A stretch of DNA of 64,000 bases from positions 13,927,237 to 13,991,236 of the forward strand of contig OX388307.1 of NCBI GenBank assembly GCA_947579605.1, read 5' to 3'. Below the pieces are notes generated by a model. It saw nothing but the letters and a program-made list of their open reading frames with translations. It did not search any database and was not told the DNA's origin. Source of the DNA: Athripsodes cinereus (taxonomy: Eukaryota > Arthropoda > Insecta > Trichoptera > Leptoceridae). The position numbers and the translations under genes are program-made. Of this stretch, positions 35,501-48,400 are shown piece after piece (the first letter of the stretch is position 1; the number at the start of each line of letters is the position of its first letter).

Positions 35501-38500
35501 TTTTCCTTGATTCATTGCTCTAATGAAAACGATAAAAGAGTAGGGAGTATTATAGAAAAGGAAAAATACATACTTTAAGTTGATACGTAGATAATTTGAA
35601 GATAAAACAAATTAAATGGAGATTATGTCACATACAAGAAGAGATTTATTCGTCACGATAAAATATTCCATACAATTTTAAATAAATCATTACTATTTAT
35701 GTTCATAAAAATGATTGTGAATGCATAATGCCGAAAATATGATTTCCATTTTGAATAAATGTGATAGTCTTGTTGATATGGGTGTTTTATATTAATAATC
35801 CAAAATAAATAATCATCTGCGACTAGAAAAAGTAATTAAATTGGTATTTTCTTTTAATTAGGTAATAAATGTGTAATACAGAGTAAGTAAGAAAATAATA
35901 ACTATAAAAGTTCATAAAATATTCTGAAAGCAGTGGAAAGGATATGAACACATTATTTTAGAATCACTTCTTTATAAGCCATTCTAATTTGTTTTCCATT
36001 TCAATTAGATTTCTGCCTTGTGGGATCATGAAATGAAAATACCAATAAGACAAAATAAATTAAATAATAGTTAAGTGCACGCTATAATACTTACTTCTAT
36101 GGGATAATAACGACCTGTATGCCTGAGTAGAGAGAATATCATTTTAATCAGAGTTAAAGTTCATGATTAACTGTACTTATTATAGGTATTTGTAACTAGA
36201 TATTTAAATGTACTAGTCAAGGAGGAGTTAAACTAACAAAACTAAGACAGATCATGAAGAAGATAAATGACTTCCCGTTTTGGGAAATGTGAAGTTATAA
36301 TTCTTCTACTCAAAACATTATTTGAACCCTGAGATTCAAATAATTCTACTTTATAGACCTCTACTTAGGTATACATATAGCTATTTCTGGTATACGTATA
36401 TTATATGTAACCCACATTTTAAGTCTGTTTTGTATGCCTTAGTTATGTGATATGAATAATTTTTATGTTATTAATTCAGTTCCGAGTACTACATATAATT
36501 ATATTGAATTGTTTACAGCTTCTTTGAAATATACCTAATTATTGAGGTTAATATTATTCCACTTTCTTTATCGTTTATTTTAAAAACACATCTAAGATTT
36601 TACAGTAATTATTGTGTTAAACCACCCAAAAGTAAATGCTTTTTACATACTACAAAATAGTTATATTGTCTTTATTTAATGCAGATATTATAAAACATTG
36701 AAAAGGTTTTTTTGTCTCTAGGTGGGCATTTTTTTCTATTTGCATTTTTGTTATTTGGTTCAGGTTTGCTAAAAATTGATGCATTGAACCTTTTTTGAGT
36801 ATGCATAATGTTTTCATACTTTTTATTGAAACATTGAGTGAAAAAATGTATAATAAATCAATATAATTTTTGCTAGATAATTTATAGTTTGAAATGTATT
36901 GAATTTGGACAGAACTAATTTAATATTTAATCACAAATACACCCTATCCAAAATTTATAATGCACATTTTGAAAACAGAACATTGTAAAGTTTTTGAAGA
37001 GAAAACAATTTAAGTTAGGGATACAAAATAGGTATACAAAATTAGATTAAATTCAATCTATATCTATTCGCTGTCAATATTATTTTATTCTTTTTTCTTC
37101 ATCGGAGATATTTCAACGCCTTTCAATACCATTGAGAAATAAAATGTTAAAATTTTGGTATTTTCTATTAAAAAGATACGCTTAAAAATATAAGTGTATT
37201 TATTTATATCGTATGTTTTAATTAATATAGATTTTTAGTTGATGTAGTGAATAAAACTATTGGCAAAGAGCAATTAAAAATTACTGAACTAATTCACAAG
37301 TTTCCCTACACCGTAAAATTTTTGCGATAAGCTGCAATTAATATGTGACTTTTCATTTACTCAGAACTAGAGTTCTCATAATACATTTTCTTTTCATAAT
37401 GTTGACAATGAAACCAAAAAGTTTTATATTTTTATCTCTTCGTTTCCTGTGGATATTTCTTATATCCAACTCATTTGATTAAGTCCAACTTCAAGAGTAA
37501 GTTGTTAAATATTCTTAAAGAAAATGTGGTGGAAAGAACGTACATTAAATGAAACAAAAGAAGCGAATGATTATTATTACCAACTTGTAACAGTGTTGCC
37601 TTAATAATACAACCACGAGTTTCTTTAGTCTCGTACATCTATTATTCAAAACTTTTTGATTTCATTCAAATGAGATATCATCGTACACGATGGATTCGTT
37701 AGTTATAATTCTCTATGCAAATACTAACTCGTCAGAACAAAATATTAGAGAATATCTAAATTAAGTTATTCATGTTGCCACTTCGGTACCGACGGGTGAT
37801 AGATACTTTGCATTGAGATTCAGAACTGAATGTTGTTATTTTATTGTAAACTTACATCAAATCTGCTTTAATCCAAAGTAGTTATATCAAATATTTACAT
37901 ATCTTACAATATTTCATCTAATGCAGCGCAATATATAAATCAAAGACATTTGAGAATCACGCTTTTATTGAAAATGTGGTGGGTTTGCGTAATAGATTTG
38001 TTTTCTCCACAGCTGAATAGTAATTGACAAGGACAACTACTTGCAAAATTATAATCAAAGCAAGCCAGTTTCCTTTACTGAGTGATAGAAATGTTATTTT
38101 ATACAATTCAGTATTCGAAATGGAGAAAACTAAATTAGACACCAGACGAGAGTAGAACATTAGTGTCCATGAAGCCATTTGTAAATAATACATCAAAGGA
38201 AGAGATCCTTCAATATCATTCACATAACGCTACCTACTTCATAGTACATTGACGAAAATAGCCTAGTTAGTTTGCCGATATTTAGCCACATTATATGAAT
38301 ATCAAAATTTGCATTCAATAGTCACCCATTAAATTTCCTTTTCCATTTAGGTAAGAAACTCAAAGTTATATACTGTCAGTTTAAATTTAATATCTGTAAA
38401 CTCAAACGAAAAAAAAACTGTAATAGCTTTGATAATCTTATAATGGAAGAAAACTGACAAACGTTTTGGCAGTATGTATTTTTAATTCGATGTTTTTCTA

Positions 38501-39166
38501 GTAGGTTCTAGTAGTTTCCAGGCCTAATATTAAAGGAATAAATGTGGCCAATGATTTTTAAGCACCTTATTACAAAAAGCTTCTTGCGATTCAGAATCCA
38601 GTTATACTTTCGTAAGGTGTTTTTGTTATTTTAATGATTCATTACAAAAGTGACAATTAAATTTCACTTCCTATTTCAAATGATATTTCATTTGAATATA
38701 ATTAGGTATCTTTTTTATTAATATTGGGTACCTAAGGTTTCGTGCTTATTTTCAGAGGGATATAATTATATTTTGATTACTTCATTTCTCAAACCTCTCT
38801 GTTATCATAGCTTTTGTTACACCTTTTCGGAATAATACCAATGTTTTTGGTTAAGGGCAGGCCTATTGTTCGTATTATTGTGAGGAATTTTAACAACAAG
38901 TAAAATTATGACGAAAGTTTTTCACAACAATATTAAGGTTCACGGGGCTGGTCGTAAAACTTCTGTAACAAAACAACATTATTTATTTATTTAGCATTCA
39001 GCTGTTGTCGCATATGTTGGTGAAGTGTGTTGAGTATTTTTAATAAGTAAGCTATTCATAATTTGGGTTTATATTTATGAACTAAAAGAATGTTTTAATA
39101 AAATAAATATATATATTACATTGTTTTATGTTTCAGTACAATTTATACAAAGTATATCACAATTAC
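32531..39166. other. Long non-coding stretch, nothing recognised
   Basis: About 6.6 kb of A+T-rich DNA. I examined several 60-90 codon open frames on both strands (for example 33663-33963 and 37957-38223), but none shows motifs, splice context or repeat homology. A trinucleotide run (ATT)n lies near 32550. Confidence 0.4.
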
Positions 39167-39204
39167 GCCTAGCGTTTTCAGCAATAAATTGGCATCATCA
39201 GGGC
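39167..39204 (-). ncRNA. Decayed hammerhead ribozyme motif
   Basis: On the minus strand: GCC, then core CTGATGA (39195-39201), TGCCAATTTATTGCT as stem II with one C-C mismatch and a G-U pair, GAAA (39176-39179), ACGCTA, and GGC closing stem I. The likely ancestor had ACGCGTA here. It is a different hammerhead subtype from that in the palindrome, and the changed stem III sequence suggests it is inactive. Confidence 0.5.
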
Positions 39205-39951
39205 AAAGTATAAACTAAAGTTAGAAGAGATACCATTTTTGTCTCAATGTTGTTTTACAATGTCTACACACTGAATTAAGTTAAGTGAATAGAAGGTACA
39301 AATCAAGGGAAGCAGCAATAGACAAAAATATCTAAAATAAGTAGCTATAGGCACCATATTCAATTGAGATGTATACATGTATTAAACAGAGCAACTTTGA
39401 GAATTTTAAAAAATATTTTTAACTGAAACCCTTGCATATGTCTCAGATACAATCATTTCTATTTATCACATTGGAAGTATTAAAAAAATTAACCAAATTT
39501 TGAAAAAAAAACTATTTCCAAAAAACCTTTGCCATTTCAATAAATGTGTTCAATTATTTTTGTAAACAAATGTACATTCTCTTCAGGTAATTTGAAAAAT
39601 TTTCTTTTTAAAAAGTCTTATAAAAAAGATGAAATGTATTTCAATAAACAAGGCGGATGATAAAAGGAGTTCAAAGTACAAATATTTGCGCTTTCTGCCG
39701 TTTTCCAAAAAATAAAACGAAAATAAATCATTTCATTTTTTTACTTTGTTATACAAACGTCGGAAGATATAAAACATTTAATTTTTCATTGCGGTTGGAC
39801 GAATATTTTCTCATTACTGATAAAACACTTTGGAGAATAAACAAATTTGACTTAAGGTAACCGTAATGATTTTTTCTTCGTAAAACAAATTAGCTTTATT
39901 CATTTTTGAATCATTTTCAAGATTTTCATGAAGTGTATAGAAGAGTTTAAT

Positions 39952-40991
39952 CCACACATAAATATTTGAGTCCGTTCGTATGTATGTATGTACGTATGTC
40001 CTTAATGGACTCGGAAATTAGGAAAGACCGAAGTAAAATAATATACTCTATACGAGGTCTCATCTTCTGGGCAGGTTTAAGGCTAAAAACATTTAAAATA
40101 TCTTACATATTGATAAAGATATTTTAATTTTAATGCGACTATGTCACAAAATTAGCCACAAAATGTATGAAGAATATATGCAAGGTTTAGTAAAGAGCAA
40201 TATTCACAGTCAAACATTTTTCATTGTATTGAATTAATTTCAAAATGGATGTAACAATAAACACAACAATTCTGAAACTAAATAATTAGGGTTTATTTTC
40301 GTAATAAAATATTGTGTTTGCTAATGAGAAAAGCTCTTGAATTACGTGAATAAAAATTGCATATTTTTGACATATTGGGCTATTTTCATAATGGAAGACA
40401 TTATGAAACCATAGAAAACTATACTGTAGAATAATAATAGTTTTACCTATAAAATCCATAAATAATGTTAACCACACATAAATATTTGAGTCCGTTCGTA
40501 TGTATGTATGTACGTATGTCCTTAATGGACTCGGAAATTAGGAAAGACCGAAGTAAAATAATATACTCTATACGAGGTCTCATCTTCTGGGCAGGTTTAA
40601 GGCTAAAAACATTTAAAATATCTTACATATTGATAAAGATATTTTAATTTTAATGCGACTATGTCACAAAATTAACCACAAAATGTATGAAGAATATATG
40701 CAAGGTTTAGTAAAGAGCAATATTCACAGTCAAACATTTTTCATTGTATTGAATTAATTTCAAAATGGATGTAACAATAAACACAACAATTCTGAAACTA
40801 AATAATTAGGGTTTATTTTCGTAATAAAATATTGTGTTTGCTAATGAGAAAAGCTCTTGAATTACGTGAATAAAAATTGCATATTTTTGACATATTGGGC
40901 TATTTTCATAATGGAAGACATTATGAAACCATAGAAAACTATACTGTAGAATAATAATAGTTTTACCTATAAAATCCATAAATAATGTTAA
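39952..40991. repeat. Tandem duplication of a 520-bp unit
   Basis: Units 39952-40471 and 40472-40991 are identical as far as I can read, except for one G/A difference (ATTAGCCAC against ATTAACCAC). The unit starts CCACACATAAATATTTGAGT, contains a short GTATGTATGTATGTACGTAT run, and has no gene. The near identity implies either a very recent duplication or an assembly artefact. Confidence 0.95.
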
Positions 40992-41339
40992 ATGATTTTT
41001 CAATGAGTGGGAACCTATTTATTTTCACCTAATATTTTTTACATGCATTATGAAATATTTGATAGTTAAATATTCTTGAATATTGAAGGATGCAGATAAT
41101 CCATTTTTTAAGGATTTTTTGGGAATATAGAGTACACAGGTGACAATTTATTCTTGACTTTTTTTAATTTCATAGCAAATCTCTCAAATACCCATTTATG
41201 TACTGCAAACCAAAAATACAAATTCGAATGTGGACAATTATATTTTAACATTAATGTGCCTACAATTTTTTTCGCGAAATGGGATATTTACCCTTTTTTT
41301 CTTATAGAAATTTGGGATGACAATCTTCGAGTTTTTACA

Positions 41340-41960
41340 TGAAGATGAAGTTTTTAGTAGTTTTTGCACGTAGGTACCCGCCTATTTTTCTAAATAAAAT
41401 ATGAGCGTTCGGGGTGTCGAGCTCACATATTTTTCATTTGGAAGAGGTTTTTAGCACTTTTTCCATGTAGGTACCTACCAATATGTGGGATTTCTTAACT
41501 TCAAGCTTTTTCATCGCGACGAGGTTTTTAGTACTTTTTTCCATGTAGGTACCTACTTATTATTTTTTTACATAAATGTGGGCATGTGAGGTGTCAAACT
41601 TCAAGATTTTTCATTGGGAAGAGGTTTTTAGCACTTTTTTCGATGTAGGTACCTACCTATTTTTTACCTAAATATGGGCATGTGAGGTATCAAACTTCAT
41701 GATTTTTCATTGGGAAGAGGTTTTTAGCACTTTTTTCGATGTAGGTACCTACCTATTTTTTTTTACCTAAATATGGGCATGTGAGGTATCAAACTTCAAG
41801 ATTTTTCATTAAGAAGAGATTTGCAATGCTTTTTATGATGTAGGTACCTACCTATTTATTGTTGCTTAAATATGGGCATGTAGGGAGTCAAAAATTAAGT
41901 TTCTCATTGGGAAGAGCTTTATACTTCTTTTATCCACGTGCTTCATTTTTTTTCAATAAG
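41340..41960. repeat. Minisatellite of about 97 bp, six copies
   Basis: GTAGGTACC cores occur at 41370, 41467, 41545, 41645, 41741 and 41840, spaced 97, 78, 100, 96 and 99 bp. Each is preceded by AGGTTTTTAGCACTTTT-type sequence and followed by TATGGGCATGTGAGG. The middle copies are most alike and the outer ones more diverged, the usual pattern of homogenisation. The array ends about 50 bp before a Helitron-like terminus and may be part of that element. Confidence 0.9.
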
Positions 41961-42007
41961 ATTTTGTTGTTTTAACCCATGTATTTGCAAGGTTTTCTAT
42001 TTAATTA

Positions 42008-42038
42008 AACCCGAGCGATGCCGGGTTACATACGCTTG
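42008..42038 (+). mobile_element. Helitron-like 3' terminus
   Basis: The hairpin AACCCG-AGCGATGC-CGGGTT is followed after seven bases by CTTG and a T. Helitrons end with a short G+C-rich hairpin a few bases before CTRR and insert next to T. CTTG would be a one-base change from CTAG. The 5' end was not found. Confidence 0.55.
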
Positions 42039-43330
42039 TATTAAATAATGTAAAAATAATAATATTTCTATCGCATGGTATTCTTTTTATATTTGTATCT
42101 TACGGTTTTTTAAAAAATAATTCTACCATTAAGTAGGAATTTGATTGGTGATTAGTTTCTATAGAAATAAACATGCGGTAGAGGCATGCGATATGTGAAT
42201 GCAGACATCAGTTGTTATTTGGAGTATCTGTGGAAATTATCAGTTAAAAAAACTATATTTGAACAAGAACGAGATAGAAGTGTTCATTTAAAAAACCATA
42301 ATGGTCTTGATGCAATCAATTAAATAATAATAATATACCTGTCGTTAATCTTTTTAAGCATGTCAAACATTTTGAAGAAACCAAAACACAAATAACGTTA
42401 GAAACTTTTAAATATAGACAAGTAAACTTGTAGAAAAAACACTTCACTTGTTTCCACCTACATTTTAAAGAAAAAGCACAAGAAAAACTGAAAGAAGAAA
42501 ATAATTATTATTTAAGAATAATATTTTCGAGTTTCTTTAGCATGTTAATCGCGTAAACTGTTATGCTTTCAAAATTTGAACGGAATTGTTAAATGCGTTG
42601 GCGGCCGCGGGAAACTACTGCGACAAACTAAATATTGTTACGTCACACGTTATCTAACTGGAGTGTGTTCGTCGGTAAAGCTGAAAACTGTCTTACCAAC
42701 CGAACTAGGGTTGGGAAATTTGAATTCGTACCCTCGTGGTACAACCGAAATAATAATATAACGGACCGAATTATATCGATCGGTTCAATTTCTCCTTTGT
42801 TTTATTATTATGGAAGTTTCACGGGTAATTTAAAGATGATATTGTATACATAATTAACGGCTATATGTAAAATAAGGGGGTATAAGAATCACAACGACGA
42901 AAATATTATTTCCAAAGAAACTTTGAATCTCTGAATAATAATAGTAATAATAATGAGAATTGAGATAAAGAAACTTTGTGTGAGAGAATAATACAGATAA
43001 AGCGTATCTGATAAAATGTTTATGTAAATATTAAAAATCATATACGATACAACTTATAAAAAAAATCTGTCAATTTTTTTGAAAAATTATTTAAAGCAAG
43101 ACAGAATTTACAAAATACCTTAATATAAAAACAAATATAAAAGTAAAAACTTGTCATTTATTCGATACAACGCCTTGTTAATTAAATTTTGCATAAATAA
43201 ATATTTATATTATTATCATTCGCATGAATAAAAAACTAAATGAACTTCAAATTTTTTTAATATAACGTAGATGTATACATACATATTCAACACAATTATA
43301 CTTGCTTACTGATTCAGGTATGTATATCTA
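42039..43330. other. Non-coding stretch with one CpG-rich patch
   Basis: A patch at 42590-42720 has GGCGGCCGCGG, a CRE-like TTACGTCACACG and several other CpGs in an otherwise A+T-rich field. It could be a promoter or untranslated exon, but no initiator, TATA box or downstream coding exon is evident. The rest is featureless. Confidence 0.3.
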
Positions 43331-43344
43331 TTACGAGTAATCCT

Positions 43345-43590
43345 ATCCACTGCTGAACATGTGTAAAACTGCCTTAAGGTTCCTTCCGATGTTTATAAAG
43401 GGTTCAATTCCCGGCCAAGAGAAAATCAAAAATGTTTTTTTTTCAAATTGTCCTGGATTTCATGTGTTTGATGCATTTTATATGTGAATCGTTGCATTAA
43501 TATCCATAACACAAGATACAAATCTAAGTTTTGAAGTATCTCCGTCTGTGTGACTTGTCCATATGTATACATACGTTATCTCTGTTCTGT
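43345..43590 (+). mobile_element. tRNA-derived SINE (family B)
   Basis: A B box, GGGTTCAATTCCCGG (about 43389-43403), is followed by TTTTTTTCAAATTGTCCTGG, GTTGCATTAATATCCATAAC and a TCTGTGTGACTTGTCC end, the same series of blocks as the split copy at 2797. Just upstream, CCACTGCTGAACATG resembles the reverse of an RTE 3' end, so the head region may be composite. Confidence 0.65.
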
Positions 43591-45197
43591 TTTTTTTTTT
43601 GCAAAACGTGGTAATTTATGTTCTACCCAAACATATTCAAAACAAATAAATTTACAATCATATTTTCATTATTTTGAAAGATAACAAGCTAACAACAAGC
43701 CCTCGAGGTTATGTTGTGAATAAACGACGTTTTACAAATTATCCATATTATATATAAAACATTCTAGAAACTCTATCAACTGTAGATAACAATTATTAGA
43801 ATTACAAGGATTGTTCTTTATTAAAGTGTTCTTGATCTAGAAAATGTATCAGCTATAAAAAGGGAGATACCTATCTGAAAAAAAGGATAAGGTTAGTAGA
43901 AAGAGTTATATCGTTTCTTTGGAAACGAGGTATTTTATGTTCATGATGACCCTCAAGTGTGAAGGAGTTAATACTCCCCAGACACACGTGCATGTAGACT
44001 AGTGGGAGATGTACTTTAACTTCTGCGTTGTATCTTTTAAACATATTTTCTGAACGAAAGTTTCGCCATGCTTCTTGACATAAGTACTCTTGTCTTTTAT
44101 TGATTGTGGATATAATTGTGTCATGTTTAATACTAAAGTTTGCAATTAACTTCTCAATCATCAAAATAAAAATAAAATATTAAAAATCAAGTATAATACT
44201 GATTAACTTTCATAATATTTTTTGAAAGACGAAAGAAAAATCGAGTATCTATAAGATGGAGAAACTAGAAGAAAGAGACCACGCAGAGTACTCTCCACGT
44301 ATGGACATAGGAGAGTATCATAATAAGTGGAGACAGATTGTTGATGTTAGAATATTTGTCTTGAGATCTGAGAGACAAACTACAAAAGGAGAACGCTTTA
44401 ATACATCATTATCTTAGTGTAAGTTTAGTTTCATTATACTTGTTAACTTTATAGTCATCTTCCTTAATCAAATGTAGTTCATAATTATAATTGTATAGCT
44501 TGCGCCCATTATGAAAGACAATTTATATTATGTTGATAAAGATTAGATAAGAAGGTAGGTAATGTTACTCCGCAGGTACTATATCTTAAGAAAATGTAGA
44601 CGAAGCAAGTTAATTGTTCTGAGATGATGTCGACATTATTATTATTAAATTAAAAGGAGAGTCGTTAGTGAGTCATTTGAACTTGTGAATAATTTCACAG
44701 CAGGTGGAGCTGAAAATTGATATTCTTTCTGATATCACCTTTATCATTTTTTAAGATCGGTTTATGGTAAGTTTTTTGAGGTGGTGTACTTCGCTGATAC
44801 TATTCATATTATAATGCTTCTGAATTTTATATATCAAAGTTTTGATTGTTCACATTGATAGAGGAGGTACAACTAATATTCAATCTTGGATTTGAAACCA
44901 TGAAGGAAAAGAGAGGCGTAGGCAGAGACTGAAAAAAAGAGTTGTAAGTTATGTAGTCATGAAAGCTGGTAGTATATAAGTTGAAGATTTATTTATTATT
45001 TTTGATTAATTTTATAAAGTTTGAAATCCAGTAAAAGATATCTAGTACTGTTGATTGAGCATTTACAAATGTTGTTTTAAGTTCAGTGATTTGATATCAA
45101 GTGTCTTCGGAAGAGGTGGAGTGTTTCATTTTTTTCTATAAGTTTTCTGGTATCCTACATAAACCAAGTATCCATACAATATCCAGTGTAATTCTGC
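43591..45197. other. Non-coding stretch
   Basis: A patch near 44245-44400 (AGAGGAAACTAGAAGAAAGA-like, then AAGTGGAGACAGATTG) vaguely recalls retrotransposon C-terminal coding sequence, but too little is left to assign. Otherwise nothing was recognised. Confidence 0.35.
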
Positions 45198-45200
45198 AAT

Positions 45201-45455
45201 TGCCGCGTACAGACAGCTGGATGCGAACGTCAATCATCAAGCATCAAGCAAAAATCTTAAATCTTTCGGCGACAATTCGGAGCATTCTCCGAAGAAATAT
45301 TCTAATGAATGCCTTCGTTACCATTCCATGAGACGTAACGAAGGCATTCATTCGAATATTTTTTCGGAGAATGCTCCGAATTGTCGCCGAAAGATTTAAG
45401 ATTTTTGCTTGATGCTTGATGATTGACGTTCGCATCCAGCTGTCTGTACACGGCA
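45201..45455. mobile_element. Foldback element with 121-bp arms
   Basis: Arms 45201-45321 and 45335-45455 are near-perfect inverted copies separated by 13 bp. Outer ends read TTGCCGCGTACAGACAGCTG and, inverted, TTGCCGTGTACAGACAGCTG. A TGTAAT occurs on both flanks but not at symmetric positions, so I do not claim a target duplication. Similar open frames on both strands are a by-product of the palindrome. Confidence 0.85.
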
Positions 45456-48400
45456 AATGTAATATTCCACTTATACTGAGTGTCCAGTTTTTATAGTACA
45501 GAAAGGAAATATACTTCATTTTTATCTATTTCTTTTTATATGTTACACAATAAACAGCACCAGCCTCTATGCAATATAATACTTTATCTAATTTATTTAA
45601 GGGAATAGTCTTAATGGTATAATATATGTAAATTAACTTATATTTCCAGAACATAATAAACCAAGACAAATGTATCAAAAAGTACACTATACCTAATCAT
45701 GATAATAAATCTTATTAACTTACAATGAGGGACGTCATTGTTAGCCATTTATATTTAAAATATTTATTTTTTATTCATGCGCTTAAAAAACGAAATAATT
45801 CAAAATAATGTGTTTCCCTTTTTTGTAGGGCACAATACTTAATAATGATCCAAAATGAGAAATGGACCTCATTATCCCCAGAGTGAAATATTTCGTAAAA
45901 TTTTAGATAGTGTAATTATTATTCCTGACGCTAAGAGAACACTCGGTACCTAATTACAATAGTTTTACGTTTCAAACAAACGTATTGTGTGTAAGGGTGA
46001 ACTTTTTACATGTATTATTAAACAACTTTGGAATATTGGTACCTATTCGAGAAGCAAATAGAGTTTCTCAATTATTTCATTGACTTATATATTATTCTAT
46101 GTTAATATTTTTTAGGATATTTACTACATACTGATAGAAAAAGTTTTTTTCAGCTAAATCATTACGGTTATGATATTACCCAGAATTAAATTCTGATTGT
46201 ATTTTGATGTTAAAAGAAGTTGTTATTTAAATAGGTACGCAAAGACTAAACCTATATTATTATTTAAATTTCCAAAAATGTTTTGATTTTTTTCAAACAC
46301 ACCATAAAGCAAAAAAGAAACTTTTGAAATTAAAACCAACTTATAAAAAGATATCTGTTTAGTTTAGGTATGACGCTTCAAGGGACAAAAGAGAATAAAC
46401 AACTTTTTTTATCAACTCTAGAATGATATTAACGAATATTATATAAGTTTATCACCCATAGTATTTATTTCCAATCGTGTAGGATAGCATTAGGTTACTA
46501 AAAAAATAACTGTAGCCTGTAGGTCGCCGTTTTTATTTCTAGATATTACGTCTTAATATCTGTTTATCATCAATAATGAGTTATAAATAATTTGTGAACA
46601 AGTAGGTATAACAACTGTACACATTCACCTAATACCAGAATACTCTTTTCGGAAATAAATATGTAAGTGACATCACAAATCATAAGACTAAAACTTTAAA
46701 AGTCAGATGAATAGTATTGGAAATAAGTTTTTTTTATTTACTGTTGTATACGACGTAAGTCTTTTACTTGTTTAAATATAATATAAGACAGACTTCAAAA
46801 ATATATACAGTACAAATACACACATACGCATCGCAGAGATAAGAAATAAATTAAGAATTAAAAATCTTTTAATAATAATTATGAATGAAGGTCTTCAAAG
46901 TTACAGTCTATTAATATTTAACAGATTTTAGCTTATAACTATCACATAGTATAATTCTTTTTTAAAACAAAATAATGACTATGTCATCGCAAAAAAAAGA
47001 CAAATGCGCGTCGCTTAATTATTTTTAAGTTTGCTAGTTCGACAGTTATTTGAATTAAAATGTAGCGACTCTAAAGTAATACTTATTAGATGTCTCCTAA
47101 TTAATTAAGATTTACTGTGTTCATTCATAACTACAATTCCCTGATTGAACAAAAAAAACTGTTTTCGTCATCTTAGAAGATGGTCAATTATATTCGCAAG
47201 CCTAAATAAAAAACGAAAAATATAAAGTTAATAGATATAGTAAATAAAAAAGTATTTTCACGTTTTTATCTTAACCTCAGATTAAGGTTAAGATCGCATT
47301 GAGAGTAATTTCCATATCTTCTTTGATACTATTCAGAGAATGTAGCATGTAACCTCTTCCTTATTTTAATGTTTACCTCGTAGTGGAGGTATAATGACGG
47401 ACGGAATGAGATATTCTGAAGAGGAAACACAATACCTACTGGGAAGTGGCCAGGATAGCCCTTCGGGACTTAGTTATAATAACGGTAATGTGGGAACAGG
47501 GAAATGTTGGAATTCACTGCGTTGTTAAATTAGAATTTGCTTTTTCCTTTTTACAATGATACACATTTATATTATTATGCTTATAAACTCAATGTTTTCT
47601 TCCGAAAAAACACAATAGATATAAAGATACCTATATACTATTTGGTTTTATTCTTTTTGTATGTGAACACATTTCATTTTCATTCGTCTTTATTTTTTAT
47701 GCAGTTTAAAAATTGAAGAGATTATTTTACTTATAACATAATATACGAGTATATTTTACCCACCTTTTTTGTAAATCTACTTAACCAAAAAATTTGCGTT
47801 TTGCAAAACCTATTTCAAAATATTTGGTTTTCGTAAGTTTTCATTCTCAAAATTATAAGCTGTGAAGATTTATTTACAATAACGTTTAGTAGTTGTAACT
47901 TTTCTTATTTGAGAAGTACTAACACGATTGAAGTTCTTATACGGGTTTGATAAAAAAAAATTGACTGTACTTGAATTACGAAATTTCATAATAAAATCAA
48001 ACGGAATAAAAACCTTGTTTATGACTACAAATCAAAATGTCAGCTAATCAAATTCCAGAAATATAACTTTTCATAAGATTTACAGAAAAAAATGATAAAA
48101 TATTTGGTTTTTCAATAAAAAAAAAATATAAAGTTGGACATGTATGGGGACAAAAAGATTAAATTCGGGAAATTGGTTACGTCTATTTGAGTAGGTACAT
48201 ACGCGTATCTACGTGTAAGATAGAGATTGTATATAGGTATATTTACTGAACATCGGTTCGTCCCAAACATCACGCAACTCTTCTAAAAACACGTAAAGCG
48301 TTGTGTAAGGTAGATACTTTGTTTTGTACATAGAAAAGATATATTTTATTTTATAGTTTAGTATGTTCTATTGCGATCTATACAAAGCCTCACACACGGT

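Noticed and set aside
40286..41003. Two identical 63-65 codon minus-strand ORFs as a duplicated gene
   Set aside because: They are identical because they lie in the 520-bp tandem duplication. Composition is random A+T-rich and no motif is present.
44750..44830. Possible reverse transcriptase relic (VVYFADTIHI)
   Set aside because: Only one vague FADT-like match, with no neighbouring motif in any frame.
45101..45519. Two overlapping ORFs on opposite strands sharing a peptide (DSWMRTSIIKHQAK)
   Set aside because: Both are translations of the same foldback arms. The shared peptide reflects the DNA palindrome, not a conserved protein.
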